Assembly (NCBI GenBank): GCA_937921035.1
Contig: CALEUL010000039.1
Coordinates: 16,657 to 80,656, forward strand
Direction of reading: 5' to 3'
DNA length: 64,000 nucleotides
Origin: an uncultured Porphyromonadaceae bacterium
Lineage (GTDB): Bacteria; Bacteroidota; Bacteroidia; Bacteroidales; Muribaculaceae
Under the pieces are notes generated by a model. It was not told where the DNA came from. It ran no database searches and saw only the letters and a program-made list of their open reading frames with translations. Each line of letters starts with the position of its first letter. Within the stretch, counting starts at the first letter, position 1. Positions 1 through 9,120 of this stretch are shown here, piece by piece. The position numbers were made by a program, and so were the translations under genes.

Positions 1-1
1 G

Positions 2-424
2 GCCGAGATGACTTCGGTTTACGATGTTATAATAAAGGGCGTGGAAAATCTTACCGCCGACACCGAGGCTTCCGCGGCAATCACCGGTCTGGCCGAGGCC
101 TGGAATCCGGCAACCTCCGCTCCGGGCGGCACGGAAGTAACGGTTCCCTTCAAGCTGAATCATTGCGGAAGCGACTGCCTGCGCGGTTCGCTTGTAACGT
201 TCGGCGACAACGCGCCTCACGACGTCCGGCACCGTCTGCGAGTTTATACTTCCTATAAATACTACTATGATTTCGACGTTACCGACGACATACACAAAGC
301 CGGCAACAGCAAGCACATCGAGATTGAACTGTATGGTCTCAAACTGCCCGAAAGCAGCCAGGGAGGCATGAGTCCTGGTGTAGACGATTGGGATAAGGCC
401 GAAAACATCGAACTTCCTATGTAA
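2..424 (+). CDS. Fimbrial anchor-type protein (DUF5119-like), 3' part
   Basis: The reading frame is open from the left edge, so only the C-terminal ~140 residues are visible and the true start lies outside the window. The segment is a beta-rich domain ending in a strand pair around YTSYKYYYDFDV and a short tail GLKLPE. This resembles the C-terminus of DUF5119 proteins, which in Bacteroidales lie upstream of fimbrillin genes and are thought to act in fimbrial anchoring or assembly. The next gene, 53 bases downstream, is a fimbrillin-like lipoprotein, which fits that role. An ATG at position 8 could in principle start a short protein, but the domain would then be truncated. The family call is from memory of sequence style and is moderate. 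Confidence 0.55.
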   Translation, partial: AEMTSVYDVIIKGVENLTADTEASAAITGLAEAWNPATSAPGGTEVTVPFKLNHCGSDCLRGSLVTFGDNAPHDVRHRLRVYTSYKYYYDFDVTDDIHKAGNSKHIEIELYGLKLPESSQGGMSPGVDDWDKAENIELPM

Positions 425-477
425 TACATAAAACACTTAAAAAAATAACCTAATTAAAAACTTTAAAAATTACTCTC

Positions 478-1893
478 ATGAAATTCAGTGCTAATTCAGC
501 AGTGGCATTCGCACTCATGACCGGGGCGATGTTTGTCACTTCTTGCGCAAACGATGTCGAGACCGATATCAACATCGACCCGACAGGTAATGCAATCAGT
601 TTTTCTCCGGTAGTGGGGCACTCCGCGCGCGCCACTGAAACAAAAATTGACAATCTTGGAGACTTTGCTGTTGTTGCCCGCGGTATGCATCACGACGGCA
701 TATTGTATGACGCCTTCCTGATTGGTTCCGGTACTACCGGCGACATAGCCAAACGTCAAGCTCTCACTGGGAATCCGGTATCATCTGGTACATGGGCACT
801 TGACCACAATGTTTACTGGCCCGCAACTTTGAACAAAGTGTTGTTCTTTGCTTATACTGCACTCAAAAATGGTGAGACTTACACAGGCGCAAATGTCCTT
901 GGAACTAATCCGGATAATACTACACCGTCATTCGGTTTTGAAGGAGACCTGCCACACATTAATGACTATATGCCGTTGAAAGCCACGGCAGTAGAAAACA
1001 ACATCCAGGCAGATGGCAAAAATCAGAGAGATTTGCTTGTTGCATACACACAACAGGAAAAAATACAAAGCCAGACAAATGTGCACTTGACCTTTGAACA
1101 TACCCTGACACAAGTATCCATTACCGCCAGCCAGTCGGGTAAACTTGACAACGATAACCGCATAGTAAAAATCAAAGGAGCATGGTTTGTCAATGTAGCA
1201 AAATCGGGTAATTTGAGCACTACGGAAACAAAGGATGGTAATCACAACATTACCTATAGTAAATCGTGGGTAGGTGAAGGTAAAACTGCATTTGGTTCGG
1301 TCTGGAGTGACGTCATTCAATTGGATAAAGGAAGTAGCAAAGATATTCTACGTGATCATTCACTTATGCTTATCCCTGAGAATCTGACAGCATGGGATCC
1401 AGTAAACGATAAAGAAAATACGGCTGAAGGCGCTTATATCATGTTGCTCTGCCGTGTAGAACTTGAACATCCAGGAACCACACATAGTGGGAGTGACCTT
1501 AGTGATATAAAGGTAGATGAAGCGGCAAAGAAACACTATCATCAGCTTTTCCCTGTCAATACGCAGAAGTTCGATGAAACAGAATACGGTTTTGTATGCG
1601 TACCCCTTTCAAGCGATTGGAACACAAGCGGTATTGGCAAGCACTATACATATAACCTGACTATATGTGGTAACGGAACAGGTGCCGGTAAATATCCGCC
1701 CACAGATGATGCGGAAAAATTCAAAACCCTCGTTCCTTCAGGCTTAGGTATAAAGGCGGTAACTAACGACAATGCTATCACAGGAAAGAACCCTGGAGAC
1801 AATGTTCTTGACGAACCCATCCAGTTCACTGTGGATGTAGCAGAGTGGGCCGCCCCGGACAATACGTGGAAACCTGGCAACGGTGATTTCTAA
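478..1893 (+). CDS. Fimbrillin family lipoprotein (Mfa-like)
   Basis: A 471-residue exported lipoprotein. A signal peptide ends in a lipobox near residues 20-23 (VTSC, Cys23), followed by a short acidic linker. The mature part fits the fimbrillin (Mfa_like_1) fold: an N-terminal beta domain with an ISFSP-type first strand, an internal 'FEHTLTQVSI' strand typical of the family, and a C-terminal WAAPD segment. Such proteins are exported as lipoproteins and polymerise into surface fimbriae after processing by an Arg- or Lys-specific protease; an RATE site at residues 51-54 could be the processing site. It sits between the DUF5119-like gene and a larger fimbrillin-like gene, with a strong hairpin just after its stop. 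The gene is visibly more AT-rich than its neighbours, as is common for variable surface antigens. Confidence 0.75.
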   Translation: MKFSANSAVAFALMTGAMFVTSCANDVETDINIDPTGNAISFSPVVGHSARATETKIDNLGDFAVVARGMHHDGILYDAFLIGSGTTGDIAKRQALTGNPVSSGTWALDHNVYWPATLNKVLFFAYTALKNGETYTGANVLGTNPDNTTPSFGFEGDLPHINDYMPLKATAVENNIQADGKNQRDLLVAYTQQEKIQSQTNVHLTFEHTLTQVSITASQSGKLDNDNRIVKIKGAWFVNVAKSGNLSTTETKDGNHNITYSKSWVGEGKTAFGSVWSDVIQLDKGSSKDILRDHSLMLIPENLTAWDPVNDKENTAEGAYIMLLCRVELEHPGTTHSGSDLSDIKVDEAAKKHYHQLFPVNTQKFDETEYGFVCVPLSSDWNTSGIGKHYTYNLTICGNGTGAGKYPPTDDAEKFKTLVPSGLGIKAVTNDNAITGKNPGDNVLDEPIQFTVDVAEWAAPDNTWKPGNGDF

Positions 1894-1915
1894 TCCGTTT
1901 TTAACAGACTAAAAT

Positions 1916-1952
1916 ATCAGGCCTCGCTGTATTTGTTGCGAGGCCTGATTTA
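1916..1952 (+). terminator. Hairpin between two fimbrillin genes
   Basis: Perfect 12-bp inverted repeat: arms 1916-1927 and 1938-1949 (ATCAGGCCTCGC and its complement), 10-base loop, then TTTAAT. It lies 23 bases after the stop of the first fimbrillin gene and 30 bases before the next ATG, with no obvious promoter after it. It could act as a partial terminator or RNA-stabilising hairpin that makes the upstream subunit more abundant than the downstream one. Confidence 0.65.
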
Positions 1953-1978
1953 ATCAATCATTTCACAATTTATCAGCC

Positions 1979-4900
1979 ATGAACGTAAAATACGGCATTT
2001 ACAGATGTGCTTTCGCCACGTCGGCAGCCTGCGCCACGCTCCTGTTTGCTATTGCCTGCAACGACGACCTTGATTTCAAAAACGTCGAAGGCAAACAAAT
2101 AGCTTTCAAAATCTCTGCGCCCAACGCATGGCACGACGGAATGCAAGTTAAAGAAAATGAGCCTACGACACACTGCCTGTCGGTGAAGGAGCTCTCGGGC
2201 GACGGCGACACGAAGCTATATCTGCATACCGTAGTGGCTGAGAATCCCGCGGAAAATATAACGATGGATGCTTCGCGAGGCACCCCTATAAAAAACCTAA
2301 CCGCATTCAAGGATGAATATTCCCGCTTCTCGCTAAGCGGAGTATGCTACAACGGCGACTACCCTACCGACGAGACACAGAACGACTGGACAACGGAGTA
2401 TGCCTATAACCTATACTACTCTACCTCGAACGGTCAGCCCACAACCGGAGGCCGCCCCCTGTTGTGGCCATACGACGACAAAGTGAAATTCTTTGCCTTT
2501 GCTCCGACAGTAGAGGATTTCAACGCCATGAAAACCGGAGGCTCCCTCGCTATGAGCGCGGCCAGCCACAAAGGATCTCCCACAATCACCTATACCGTTC
2601 CCGCAGATGTGGAAGAACAGATAGACCTGATGACAGTTCGCACAGATTTCAGCTTCTCGCCCGCCGGCGCGGAGGTAGAGCTGAAATTCGGACACGCGCT
2701 CACGGCCGTCAGGATAGCATGCGGCAATGATATGCTTGCCGGAAAGATTTCCCAAGTTACAATTTCCGGCATCTACGGCAGCGGCTCGCAGGTAATAGGG
2801 TCGCAATCATGGGAACCCGACGGCACGAAGGCCACATACACAATATCAAAAGAAATAACGTTGCCGGTTGGAACATCCGCCGACAAAGTACACGCCGATA
2901 ACGGCACCCCGATTGCCGGCACCGACTCCGACAACCTCACCTTCATCCTGATGCCGCAGACCCTCCCGGAGAACGCTTCTATAACCATAGTATTCACCGA
3001 TGCGGCAACCGGCACAGAGCGCACGATCACCGGCTCGATAGGCGGCCAGAAATGGAAGGCCGGCAAGATTATAACCTATTCCATATCTCCGTCGAGCATC
3101 CATATAATCCCGTCGCTGGAGTTCTGCAAGAAACCAGCCAGTGATATCATGCCATATTCCGGTGTATGGTACAATATGAAATACAACCCGGCAAAAGTGG
3201 AAATTACACAAGCCGACGTAGAAAATGCAGCAATCGAGGAAATTCCGGCAGACCTGATCACCTACCAATACAAAATCGAAGACGACCCCTCCTCCGAGTG
3301 GCAGGACTGCCAGACAGGACCCGACGGAATGCTGAGTATTGAGCCCCAGGAAGCATATAAAAAACTGAGCGAGAAATTTTCCCAAGACGAAGTAGGCTCG
3401 CCGGACAAACCTGTGTCGGTAACTGTTGATGGGGAAACAGCCAACTGCTATCTGGTGGACAAAGCCGGCTACTACTCGCTGCCGCTTGTATATGGCAATG
3501 GCAACGTAACAGGCGGACGTACGAACGGTCTCAATTATTATCCCAACCATGACGATGCCCGTATGCCTGAGAACGGAAAAATTTCCGGTGCGGCAGATGC
3601 TGTCCTGTGCTGGCAGGACGCACCGGACCTCATCGACTCCGCCAGTGTTGATATTTCGGAAGATAATCTCGTGTTCCGTATCCGCAAGCCGACGCTCACA
3701 CAGGGCAATGCCTTATTGGCTGTAAGAAATTCCGCCAAGGAGATACTCTGGAGCTGGCATATATGGGTAACACCGTATAAGGACGAGTTCTACAGCAGTT
3801 TTTTCCGTTCAAAGACATATTATAACAAGGACGGAGCAGACAATAGCTCTCCTATTAGAGAATATGACCTTGCAAAATATAATCTGGGGTGGTGCGATCC
3901 ACATGCCCATAATAAATCGCGCAATTTCTCCATCCGTGCCATTATCGACATGTCGGCATACGGTGGAGCAAAGGAACACGACGTAGAGATCGGGACATTC
4001 ACTCAGGATGTATTCAAAGGTTCCGATGCCGGCGACAACACATACTATCAGTGGGGACGCAAAGACCCTATGCTCGGCGGTATCTATAATGACTATACAA
4101 TTGTATATAAATATACAAAAAAGAAAGATCATACTGCTACAGGCACACCTGATACTTATGAATTCACGATGGAAAACAAACAGGTATTCAACCAGTATAA
4201 GGAGTATGACGGGAATAATGAGATCGCCATTGATTACTCGTTCTGCAAAAATCCCGGCGATATGTTAGACGACACACATGAGGATGAGGCATCGAAAGGA
4301 GTGACCATCGGCTACAGCATAAGACATCCTTATATGTTCGTTACAAATTCTAGGGCTTACGAGGTAGGTGACCCTGTAACTTTCAATTACCGCAACCACT
4401 GGCATATACCGTATAGAGATAATCCTGTAGCATACCTGGACGCTAAGGAACATATCATGTTCAATGCCTGGGATGCTGGCGCTCCTGGCCCCGGATTTTC
4501 CAATCCCTCGAATGAGAACGATTATATCAATTATATATTTTCGACGAACGGCACCATCAAGGAAGCAGTACGGAAAGATTATCTGGATACGTATGCGTCG
4601 ACGGTTACGAAATCTGTCTATGATCCGTGCCCTCCGAAATTCGAGATACCTCCCATCGATGCCTTCAGGGGAATTGCGCAGGCAAAAAGTTCTAATACTG
4701 GTATGTTTGCCCTTGGAACCATAGAGTATTCCGACTATGACAAAAAAGCCAACAATGCCTGGACAATCACGAATAATGGACAGAGTATCACTTTTCCCAT
4801 GACAGGTGTGCGCGACTATGCCCTGCGCTCAACCGAATGGAAATCCGTAGAGAACGTAGATTACGAAGAATTCTATCGCACTTCAATGCCAGCATTCAGA

Positions 4901-5104
4901 ATGCTCACCTTTGTATCCTCGGCGACAATTATATCGAAAGGTAGTACGAATGCATATCAGTTGTTGATTTTCGCCATCGATAAGTCAGACAGATCGCAAC
5001 CTCATTCCACTTCTAATGTTAAGATCAGTTGTTTTTCGACATCCAGCAACGCATATGGAATGCCCGTACGCCCCATGCGCTCCGAACTTGACAGCAGCAA
5101 TTAG
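1979..5104 (+). CDS. Large fimbrillin-like lipoprotein, probable fimbrial tip or adhesin
   Basis: 1041 residues with a signal peptide and lipobox (FAIAC, Cys27). Residues ~30-370 look like a fimbrillin domain (Mfa_like_1): IAFKISAP first strand, a KFGHALTAVRI strand, and an FILMPQTL segment ending before residue 370. The remaining ~650 residues form an extension rich in Trp, Tyr and Asn. It ends in a domain with SVYDPCPPKFEIPP and YGMPVRPMR motifs, typical of the FISUMP/major-paralogous-domain type that Bacteroidales attach to fimbrillin tip proteins. The size and order (anchor, main subunit, long subunit) suggest a minor tip subunit or adhesin. No promoter is visible before it, so it is probably transcribed through the hairpin at 1916-1952. 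The ligand is unknown. Confidence 0.65.
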   Translation: MNVKYGIYRCAFATSAACATLLFAIACNDDLDFKNVEGKQIAFKISAPNAWHDGMQVKENEPTTHCLSVKELSGDGDTKLYLHTVVAENPAENITMDASRGTPIKNLTAFKDEYSRFSLSGVCYNGDYPTDETQNDWTTEYAYNLYYSTSNGQPTTGGRPLLWPYDDKVKFFAFAPTVEDFNAMKTGGSLAMSAASHKGSPTITYTVPADVEEQIDLMTVRTDFSFSPAGAEVELKFGHALTAVRIACGNDMLAGKISQVTISGIYGSGSQVIGSQSWEPDGTKATYTISKEITLPVGTSADKVHADNGTPIAGTDSDNLTFILMPQTLPENASITIVFTDAATGTERTITGSIGGQKWKAGKIITYSISPSSIHIIPSLEFCKKPASDIMPYSGVWYNMKYNPAKVEITQADVENAAIEEIPADLITYQYKIEDDPSSEWQDCQTGPDGMLSIEPQEAYKKLSEKFSQDEVGSPDKPVSVTVDGETANCYLVDKAGYYSLPLVYGNGNVTGGRTNGLNYYPNHDDARMPENGKISGAADAVLCWQDAPDLIDSASVDISEDNLVFRIRKPTLTQGNALLAVRNSAKEILWSWHIWVTPYKDEFYSSFFRSKTYYNKDGADNSSPIREYDLAKYNLGWCDPHAHNKSRNFSIRAIIDMSAYGGAKEHDVEIGTFTQDVFKGSDAGDNTYYQWGRKDPMLGGIYNDYTIVYKYTKKKDHTATGTPDTYEFTMENKQVFNQYKEYDGNNEIAIDYSFCKNPGDMLDDTHEDEASKGVTIGYSIRHPYMFVTNSRAYEVGDPVTFNYRNHWHIPYRDNPVAYLDAKEHIMFNAWDAGAPGPGFSNPSNENDYINYIFSTNGTIKEAVRKDYLDTYASTVTKSVYDPCPPKFEIPPIDAFRGIAQAKSSNTGMFALGTIEYSDYDKKANNAWTITNNGQSITFPMTGVRDYALRSTEWKSVENVDYEEFYRTSMPAFRMLTFVSSATIISKGSTNAYQLLIFAIDKSDRSQPHSTSNVKISCFSTSSNAYGMPVRPMRSELDSSN

Positions 5105-5192
5105 GCCATTCCACAGAAGATGGCGGAGCAAAACGCCGTGAATGGCCCGAGGCATTGCTTCTGTGTATCCCCCGATGCATGTCGTCGGGGGA
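5104..5192 (+). terminator. Compound inverted-repeat region after fimbrial locus
   Basis: Two nested stem candidates follow the stop. An outer repeat 5104-5111/5140-5147 (GGCCATTC...GAATGGCC) has an inner GGCG/CGCC pair. A second hairpin at 5168-5175/5185-5192 has arms TCCCCCGA/TCGGGGGA. Neither has a long T tract. Transcription from the fimbrial genes probably ends here. Confidence 0.45.
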
Positions 5193-5284
5193 ATAACATA
5201 GGCCCAGCCATTAATCATGCGGTATAACTCAAAGATTTATTGTGTGTTGTGCAAAATTATTTGGTTAATTTTTGTATATCACCT

Positions 5285-5316
5285 ATTGCATTGAGTTAGA
5301 TTTTGTGTTATCTTTG
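5285..5316 (+). promoter_or_regulatory. Bacteroidetes-type promoter of the ROK gene
   Basis: A -7 element TATCTTTG (5309-5316) matches TAnnTTTG. A TTG at 5286-5288 lies exactly 20 bases upstream as the -33 element. The predicted RNA start near 5323 is downstream of a TTG codon at 5303, which rules out that codon as the start of the next gene. Confidence 0.75.
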
Positions 5317-5338
5317 CAGCATAAAAAACCAACACCGC

Positions 5339-6541
5339 ATGACTCCTTTAAAGATAATTACCGATTCAGAATTAGGCAGCAATAAGAAAAAGGTTATAAC
5401 ATCGTTCTTCTATAATCTTAATTCCACCATTGCAGAGCTCGCAAAAGAGTTGAATCTGAGTATTCCCACCGTTACCAAACTCGTCAACGAGATGGTTGAG
5501 GAGGGAATCCTGAACGACTATGGCAAAACCGATTCAAAGTCGGGACGCAAACCCAGTACCTACGGCCTGAATCCGCAGTCGGGCTATTTTTTGGGTATCG
5601 ACATCAAGCGCGGTCTTGTAAATATAGGAATCTGCAACTTCAACGGCGAGGTTGTACGTCAGGATTTCGATATTGCCTACAACATGGAATCGCAGGATAC
5701 TGCGATAGATGAAATATGCAAAATTGCCACCGATTTTATTGAGGGCAGCGGTATCGAGCGCGCCAAGATTCTGAATGCCTGCGTCAATATCGGGGGCCGT
5801 GTGAATCCGACAACAGGATATTGCTACAGCATGTTCGTATTCTCGGAGACTCCGCTCAACGAGATACTTTCAGAAAAAATGGGAGTTCCGGTGTGTATCG
5901 AAAACGACACCCGGGCAATGGCATACGGCGAATGTCTGCGGGGAGCCGCCAAAGGCGAGAAAAACCTTCTGTTCGTGAACATGGGATGGGGTCTTGGCCT
6001 TGGCATTGTAATTAACGGCACTGTCTACGAGGGCAAATCGGGCTTTGCCGGCGAATTCGGCCACATCCACGCTTTCGACAACGAGATTATGTGCCACTGC
6101 GGCAAAAAAGGTTGTCTGGAGACCGAAGTTTCCGGCGCGGCGCTGCACCGACGCGTGATCGAAAGCATAAAGGAAGGCAAAGTCTCGATACTGTCCAAGC
6201 AAGTGCAGAACAACGAGAACATCACCCTGCAGGATATCATCGACTCCATCAACGCCGAAGATTATCTGTGCATCGACCTCCTGGAGGACATAGGCATCAA
6301 GCTGGGCGTGCAGCTTGCCAATATGATAAACATCTTCAACCCCGAGACCGTTGTTATCGGCGGTACGCTGTCGGCCGCCGGCGACTATCTGATACAGCCC
6401 GTGCGCCAGACAATAAAGAAACATTCGCTCAAACTTGTCAACAGCGATACCAAACTTGTCTGCTCCAAGCTGCACGACAAGGCCGGCATCATCGGCGCCT
6501 GCATGACGGCACGCCGACAGATGTTCGAGACCACAAACTAA
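5339..6541 (+). CDS. ROK family transcriptional regulator
   Basis: 400 residues. An N-terminal winged HTH (about residues 28-65, 'STIAELAKELNLSIPTVTKLV') is followed by a ROK/sugar-kinase fold: GIDIKRG (86-92), END (188-190), a GWGLGLGIVINGTVYEG loop (216-232), GEFGH with His241, and the ROK zinc motif CHCGKKGC (252-259). Proteins of this class (NagC/XylR/Mlc type) bind DNA and release it on sensing a sugar or sugar phosphate. Start chosen at ATG 5339 because the promoter overlaps the longer frame. It is a single-gene unit with its own promoter and terminator, so its targets cannot be read from the neighbourhood; the glycan genes in this window are candidates only. The effector is unknown. 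Confidence 0.88.
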   Translation: MTPLKIITDSELGSNKKKVITSFFYNLNSTIAELAKELNLSIPTVTKLVNEMVEEGILNDYGKTDSKSGRKPSTYGLNPQSGYFLGIDIKRGLVNIGICNFNGEVVRQDFDIAYNMESQDTAIDEICKIATDFIEGSGIERAKILNACVNIGGRVNPTTGYCYSMFVFSETPLNEILSEKMGVPVCIENDTRAMAYGECLRGAAKGEKNLLFVNMGWGLGLGIVINGTVYEGKSGFAGEFGHIHAFDNEIMCHCGKKGCLETEVSGAALHRRVIESIKEGKVSILSKQVQNNENITLQDIIDSINAEDYLCIDLLEDIGIKLGVQLANMINIFNPETVVIGGTLSAAGDYLIQPVRQTIKKHSLKLVNSDTKLVCSKLHDKAGIIGACMTARRQMFETTN

Positions 6542-6565
6542 ACCATATCCACAACTGCATACTCG

Positions 6566-6594
6566 GGGCGGCGCCGACGGTGCCGCCCTTTTTC
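6566..6594 (+). terminator. Intrinsic terminator of the ROK gene
   Basis: Stem GGGCGGC (6566-6572) / GCCGCCC (6582-6588), extendable inward by about three pairs with a GAC loop, followed by five T. Confidence 0.85.
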
Positions 6595-6635
6595 TAAAGT
6601 AATTCGCGGATATTGCCCCGAACAGGCCGCATACT

Positions 6636-6667
6636 ATTGGCTATTCTGAGTTTTGTTACTATATTTG
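6636..6667 (+). promoter_or_regulatory. Promoter of the DUF4886 gene
   Basis: -33 TTG at 6637-6639, 20-base spacer, -7 TATATTTG at 6660-6667. The RNA start expected near 6674 favours ATG 6693 over ATG 6675 as the translation start. Confidence 0.75.
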
Positions 6668-6692
6668 CTGTGAAATGCAAACAAACATATCC

Positions 6693-7526
6693 ATGAAAAA
6701 AATAATCATCTTTCTTTTTGCCATTATTTTCGCGGCCGGAGGACTGTCGGCACGCCTTGTCAAAGTACTTGCAATCGGCAACAGCTTCTCTGTAGATGCC
6801 CTCGAGCAGGAACTGCACGACATCGTCGTTGCAGGCGGCGACGAAATCCTTATCGGCAACCTCTACTTCCCCGGGTGCCCCATCGACCGCCATTTCAACA
6901 ACATGAAAACCGACAAGGGCGAATACAGCTACCGCAAAATCGGCGTCGACGGCCGTTGCGACACCATTGCCGACTGTACAATCAAGCGCGCCCTCGCCGA
7001 TGAGGAATGGGACTATATCACTTTCCAGCAGGCAAGCCATTTCTCCGGACAGTACGGCACATTCGCCAATCTGCCGGCCCTGATAGGCATGGTGCGCAAG
7101 GCTGTGGGCGAAAAACCCGTATTCCTCTGGCACATGACGTGGGCCTACTCTCCCGATTCCAAGCACGACGGTTTCAAAAATTACGACCGCAGCCAGCTAA
7201 AGATGTACCGGGCCATCGTAGATGCCGCCCGGCAGGCTCTGGCCGACAATCCGGAGCTTAAAGGCGTTATTCCATGCGGCACTGCAATACAGGACGCCCG
7301 CACCTCTGCCCTGGGCGACGACCTCACTGCCGACGGCTATCATCTTAGCCGCACAGTGGGCCGCTACGTTGCATCGTGCACATGGTATGGCGTGTTGTTC
7401 GGACACGATGTTATCGGCAATTCCTACCTTCCTCCGCGCCTCAACGCCCCACAGCGCCTTCTGTCGCAAAAAGCAGCCGAAGCAGCCATCGCAAATCCGT
7501 TTGCAATAACAGTGATTTCGGAATGA
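6693..7526 (+). CDS. DUF4886 SGNH-like secreted hydrolase
   Basis: 277 residues with an N-terminal signal peptide (MKKIIIFLFAIIFAAGGLSA). The mature protein starts with VKVLAIGNSFS, the SGNH block I variant of DUF4886 with candidate nucleophile Ser31. Near the end, DGYHLS supplies Asp214 and His217 of a catalytic triad. SGNH enzymes are usually esterases removing acetyl or acyl groups from carbohydrates; DUF4886 members often occur near glycan-degradation genes. The substrate is unknown. Start chosen at 6693 from promoter position and signal peptide. It is a monocistronic unit by appearance. Confidence 0.8.
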   Translation: MKKIIIFLFAIIFAAGGLSARLVKVLAIGNSFSVDALEQELHDIVVAGGDEILIGNLYFPGCPIDRHFNNMKTDKGEYSYRKIGVDGRCDTIADCTIKRALADEEWDYITFQQASHFSGQYGTFANLPALIGMVRKAVGEKPVFLWHMTWAYSPDSKHDGFKNYDRSQLKMYRAIVDAARQALADNPELKGVIPCGTAIQDARTSALGDDLTADGYHLSRTVGRYVASCTWYGVLFGHDVIGNSYLPPRLNAPQRLLSQKAAEAAIANPFAITVISE

Positions 7527-7607
7527 CGGAAAATGGATAGCGGCACCACGCACACGCCTCGCAATTTTATCAAATACGCTTTACATGCGCTTTAAAAACA
7601 GAAAAAA

Positions 7608-7639
7608 TTTGTAAGATAAGATTATTTTGCGTAATTTTG
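7608..7639 (+). promoter_or_regulatory. Promoter of tRNA-Leu
   Basis: -33 TTTG (7608-7611), 20-base spacer, -7 TAATTTTG (7632-7639), 11 bases before the mature tRNA 5' end. This is a good internal reference for the promoter pattern of this genome. Confidence 0.8.
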
Positions 7640-7649
7640 TGCCGTGAAA

Positions 7650-7731
7650 GCGCATGTGGCGTAATTGGTAGCCGCGTTAGACTTAGGATCTAATGACGAA
7701 TGTCGTGGGGGTTCGAGTCCCTTCATGCGCA
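7650..7731 (+). tRNA. tRNA-Leu (anticodon TAG)
   Basis: 82-base tRNA. The acceptor stem GCGCATG (7650-7656) pairs with CATGCGC (7724-7730), with discriminator A7731. The anticodon stem TTAGA/TCTAA holds loop CTTAGGA, giving anticodon TAG (reads CUN Leu codons). A variable arm of class II size (TGACGAATGTCG region) and a T arm with GGTTCGAGTCC fit leucine identity. CCA is not encoded. Confidence 0.95.
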
Positions 7732-7735
7732 CGAC

Positions 7736-7770
7736 AAGCCCTCTATAACTCGCTGAGTTTTAGAGGACTT
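7736..7770 (+). terminator. Terminator after tRNA-Leu
   Basis: Hairpin with CCTCTA (7740-7745)/TAGAGG (7761-7766) continued inward by AACTC (7747-7751)/GAGTT (7755-7759) with one mismatch and a GCT loop. The outer AAG/CTT can also pair. It is followed by ATTATTTTTC. Confidence 0.75.
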
Positions 7771-7818
7771 ATTATTTTTCAAACAAGCACCTGCGAAGCA
7801 CTCCGATAACTTTCCCGC

Positions 7819-9117
7819 CTAAACCGCAGGACGTTTAAAACGATAGAACAGATATTCCAGCACGCCGCGCATCAGCAGATAGGCATTGAAAGCAGCCCAT
7901 AGCGCACTGTTGCCCGCCGAACGATGTGCGGCAAAATATATAATGAAGAATACGGCTATTGCTCCGGCCATAGACAGAAGCATTGCCCGCGTTCGCACAA
8001 GCCCGACAAAAATACCGTCCCACACAAAGGCCATGAATCCGCAAAGTGGAACAAGAGCGGCGAAAGCAACGTAGCTGCGGGCTGTTTCAACCACATGAAC
8101 ATCCTCGGCGAGCAGCCTCAGCACTTCCTCGCCTACGAAGAAATACAGGATGCTGAAAATCACCGCAAAGACAAGTCCGATGCGCATAAGCGAGCGTATG
8201 AGGGATGACAGAGAGCGCGAATCGCCCAGCCCGGCGTATTTGCCGGCGAGTGCCTCGCCAGCGAAGGCGAAACCATCCATAAAATACGAGAACAGCATGA
8301 ACAACTGCAACAGCAGCGCGTTTGCGGCAAGAATATCGGTGCCCTGGAGCGCCCCGGCATGGGTAAACCACAGCGTAACAGCCACAAGACAGGCCGTACG
8401 CAGGAAAATATCGGTGTTGATGCGGAAAAATTTCAATAGCTCGTCGGCCTTGAATATCGCGGACAGGCCCGGAAAGCGCGGGCGATACCTGCGCCATGCG
8501 ATCACAGCACCTACTCCGAGGCCGGTCCACTGCGCCACAAGCGTACCTATCGCCACACCGGCGATATTCATGCCGAAGCCGAACACAAGCGCCGGACTGA
8601 CGGCAATATTCACCACGTTTGTAGTTATCGCCATCCACATCTGCGCCCGCGAGTCCTGCATGCCCAGAAACCACCCGGAAAGACCGTAGGTGAGCATCAC
8701 CGCCGGCGCGCCCCATATCAGAATTCTGAAATACTGCATGGCCAGACGCTTCGTATTATCGTCGGAATCCATAAACGACAGCACCGTATTTCCCGTAAAG
8801 GGACTGAGCATCAAAAGCGCCAGGCCTACCAGCAGCCCGACGGCAAGGCTGCGGAACAGAATGATATCGCGTTCACGCGAATCGCGGCCTGCGGCGCCGT
8901 ATGCCTGCGCGGTAAGCCCGGTCGTTCCCATGCGCAGGAAATTGAACAGCCAGTAGAGGGTGTTGAACAGCGTTCCGCCAAGGGCTATGGCACCGATATA
9001 AACGGCATCGCCGATATGGCCTGTTACGGCCACATCGACGAGCGAAAGCAGAGGCGTTGTAATATTGGTTACAATCGCCGGTATTGCGATGGCGAGTATT
9101 TCGCGGCGGTGCTTCAA
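7819..9117 (-). CDS. MATE family efflux transporter (DinF-like)
   Basis: 432 residues, strongly hydrophobic with about 12 predicted membrane helices. The N-terminal half begins REILAIAIPAIVTNITTPLLSLVDVAVTGHIG, characteristic of the DinF branch of MATE transporters. These are Na+ or H+ driven antiporters that expel cationic drugs or other small molecules through the inner membrane. It is the last gene of the six-gene minus-strand series, 3 bases after the OPT gene, so it is almost certainly cotranscribed. The substrate cannot be predicted. Confidence 0.88.
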   Translation of the reverse strand: MKHRREILAIAIPAIVTNITTPLLSLVDVAVTGHIGDAVYIGAIALGGTLFNTLYWLFNFLRMGTTGLTAQAYGAAGRDSRERDIILFRSLAVGLLVGLALLMLSPFTGNTVLSFMDSDDNTKRLAMQYFRILIWGAPAVMLTYGLSGWFLGMQDSRAQMWMAITTNVVNIAVSPALVFGFGMNIAGVAIGTLVAQWTGLGVGAVIAWRRYRPRFPGLSAIFKADELLKFFRINTDIFLRTACLVAVTLWFTHAGALQGTDILAANALLLQLFMLFSYFMDGFAFAGEALAGKYAGLGDSRSLSSLIRSLMRIGLVFAVIFSILYFFVGEEVLRLLAEDVHVVETARSYVAFAALVPLCGFMAFVWDGIFVGLVRTRAMLLSMAGAIAVFFIIYFAAHRSAGNSALWAAFNAYLLMRGVLEYLFYRFKRPAV

Positions 9118-9120
9118 GAT

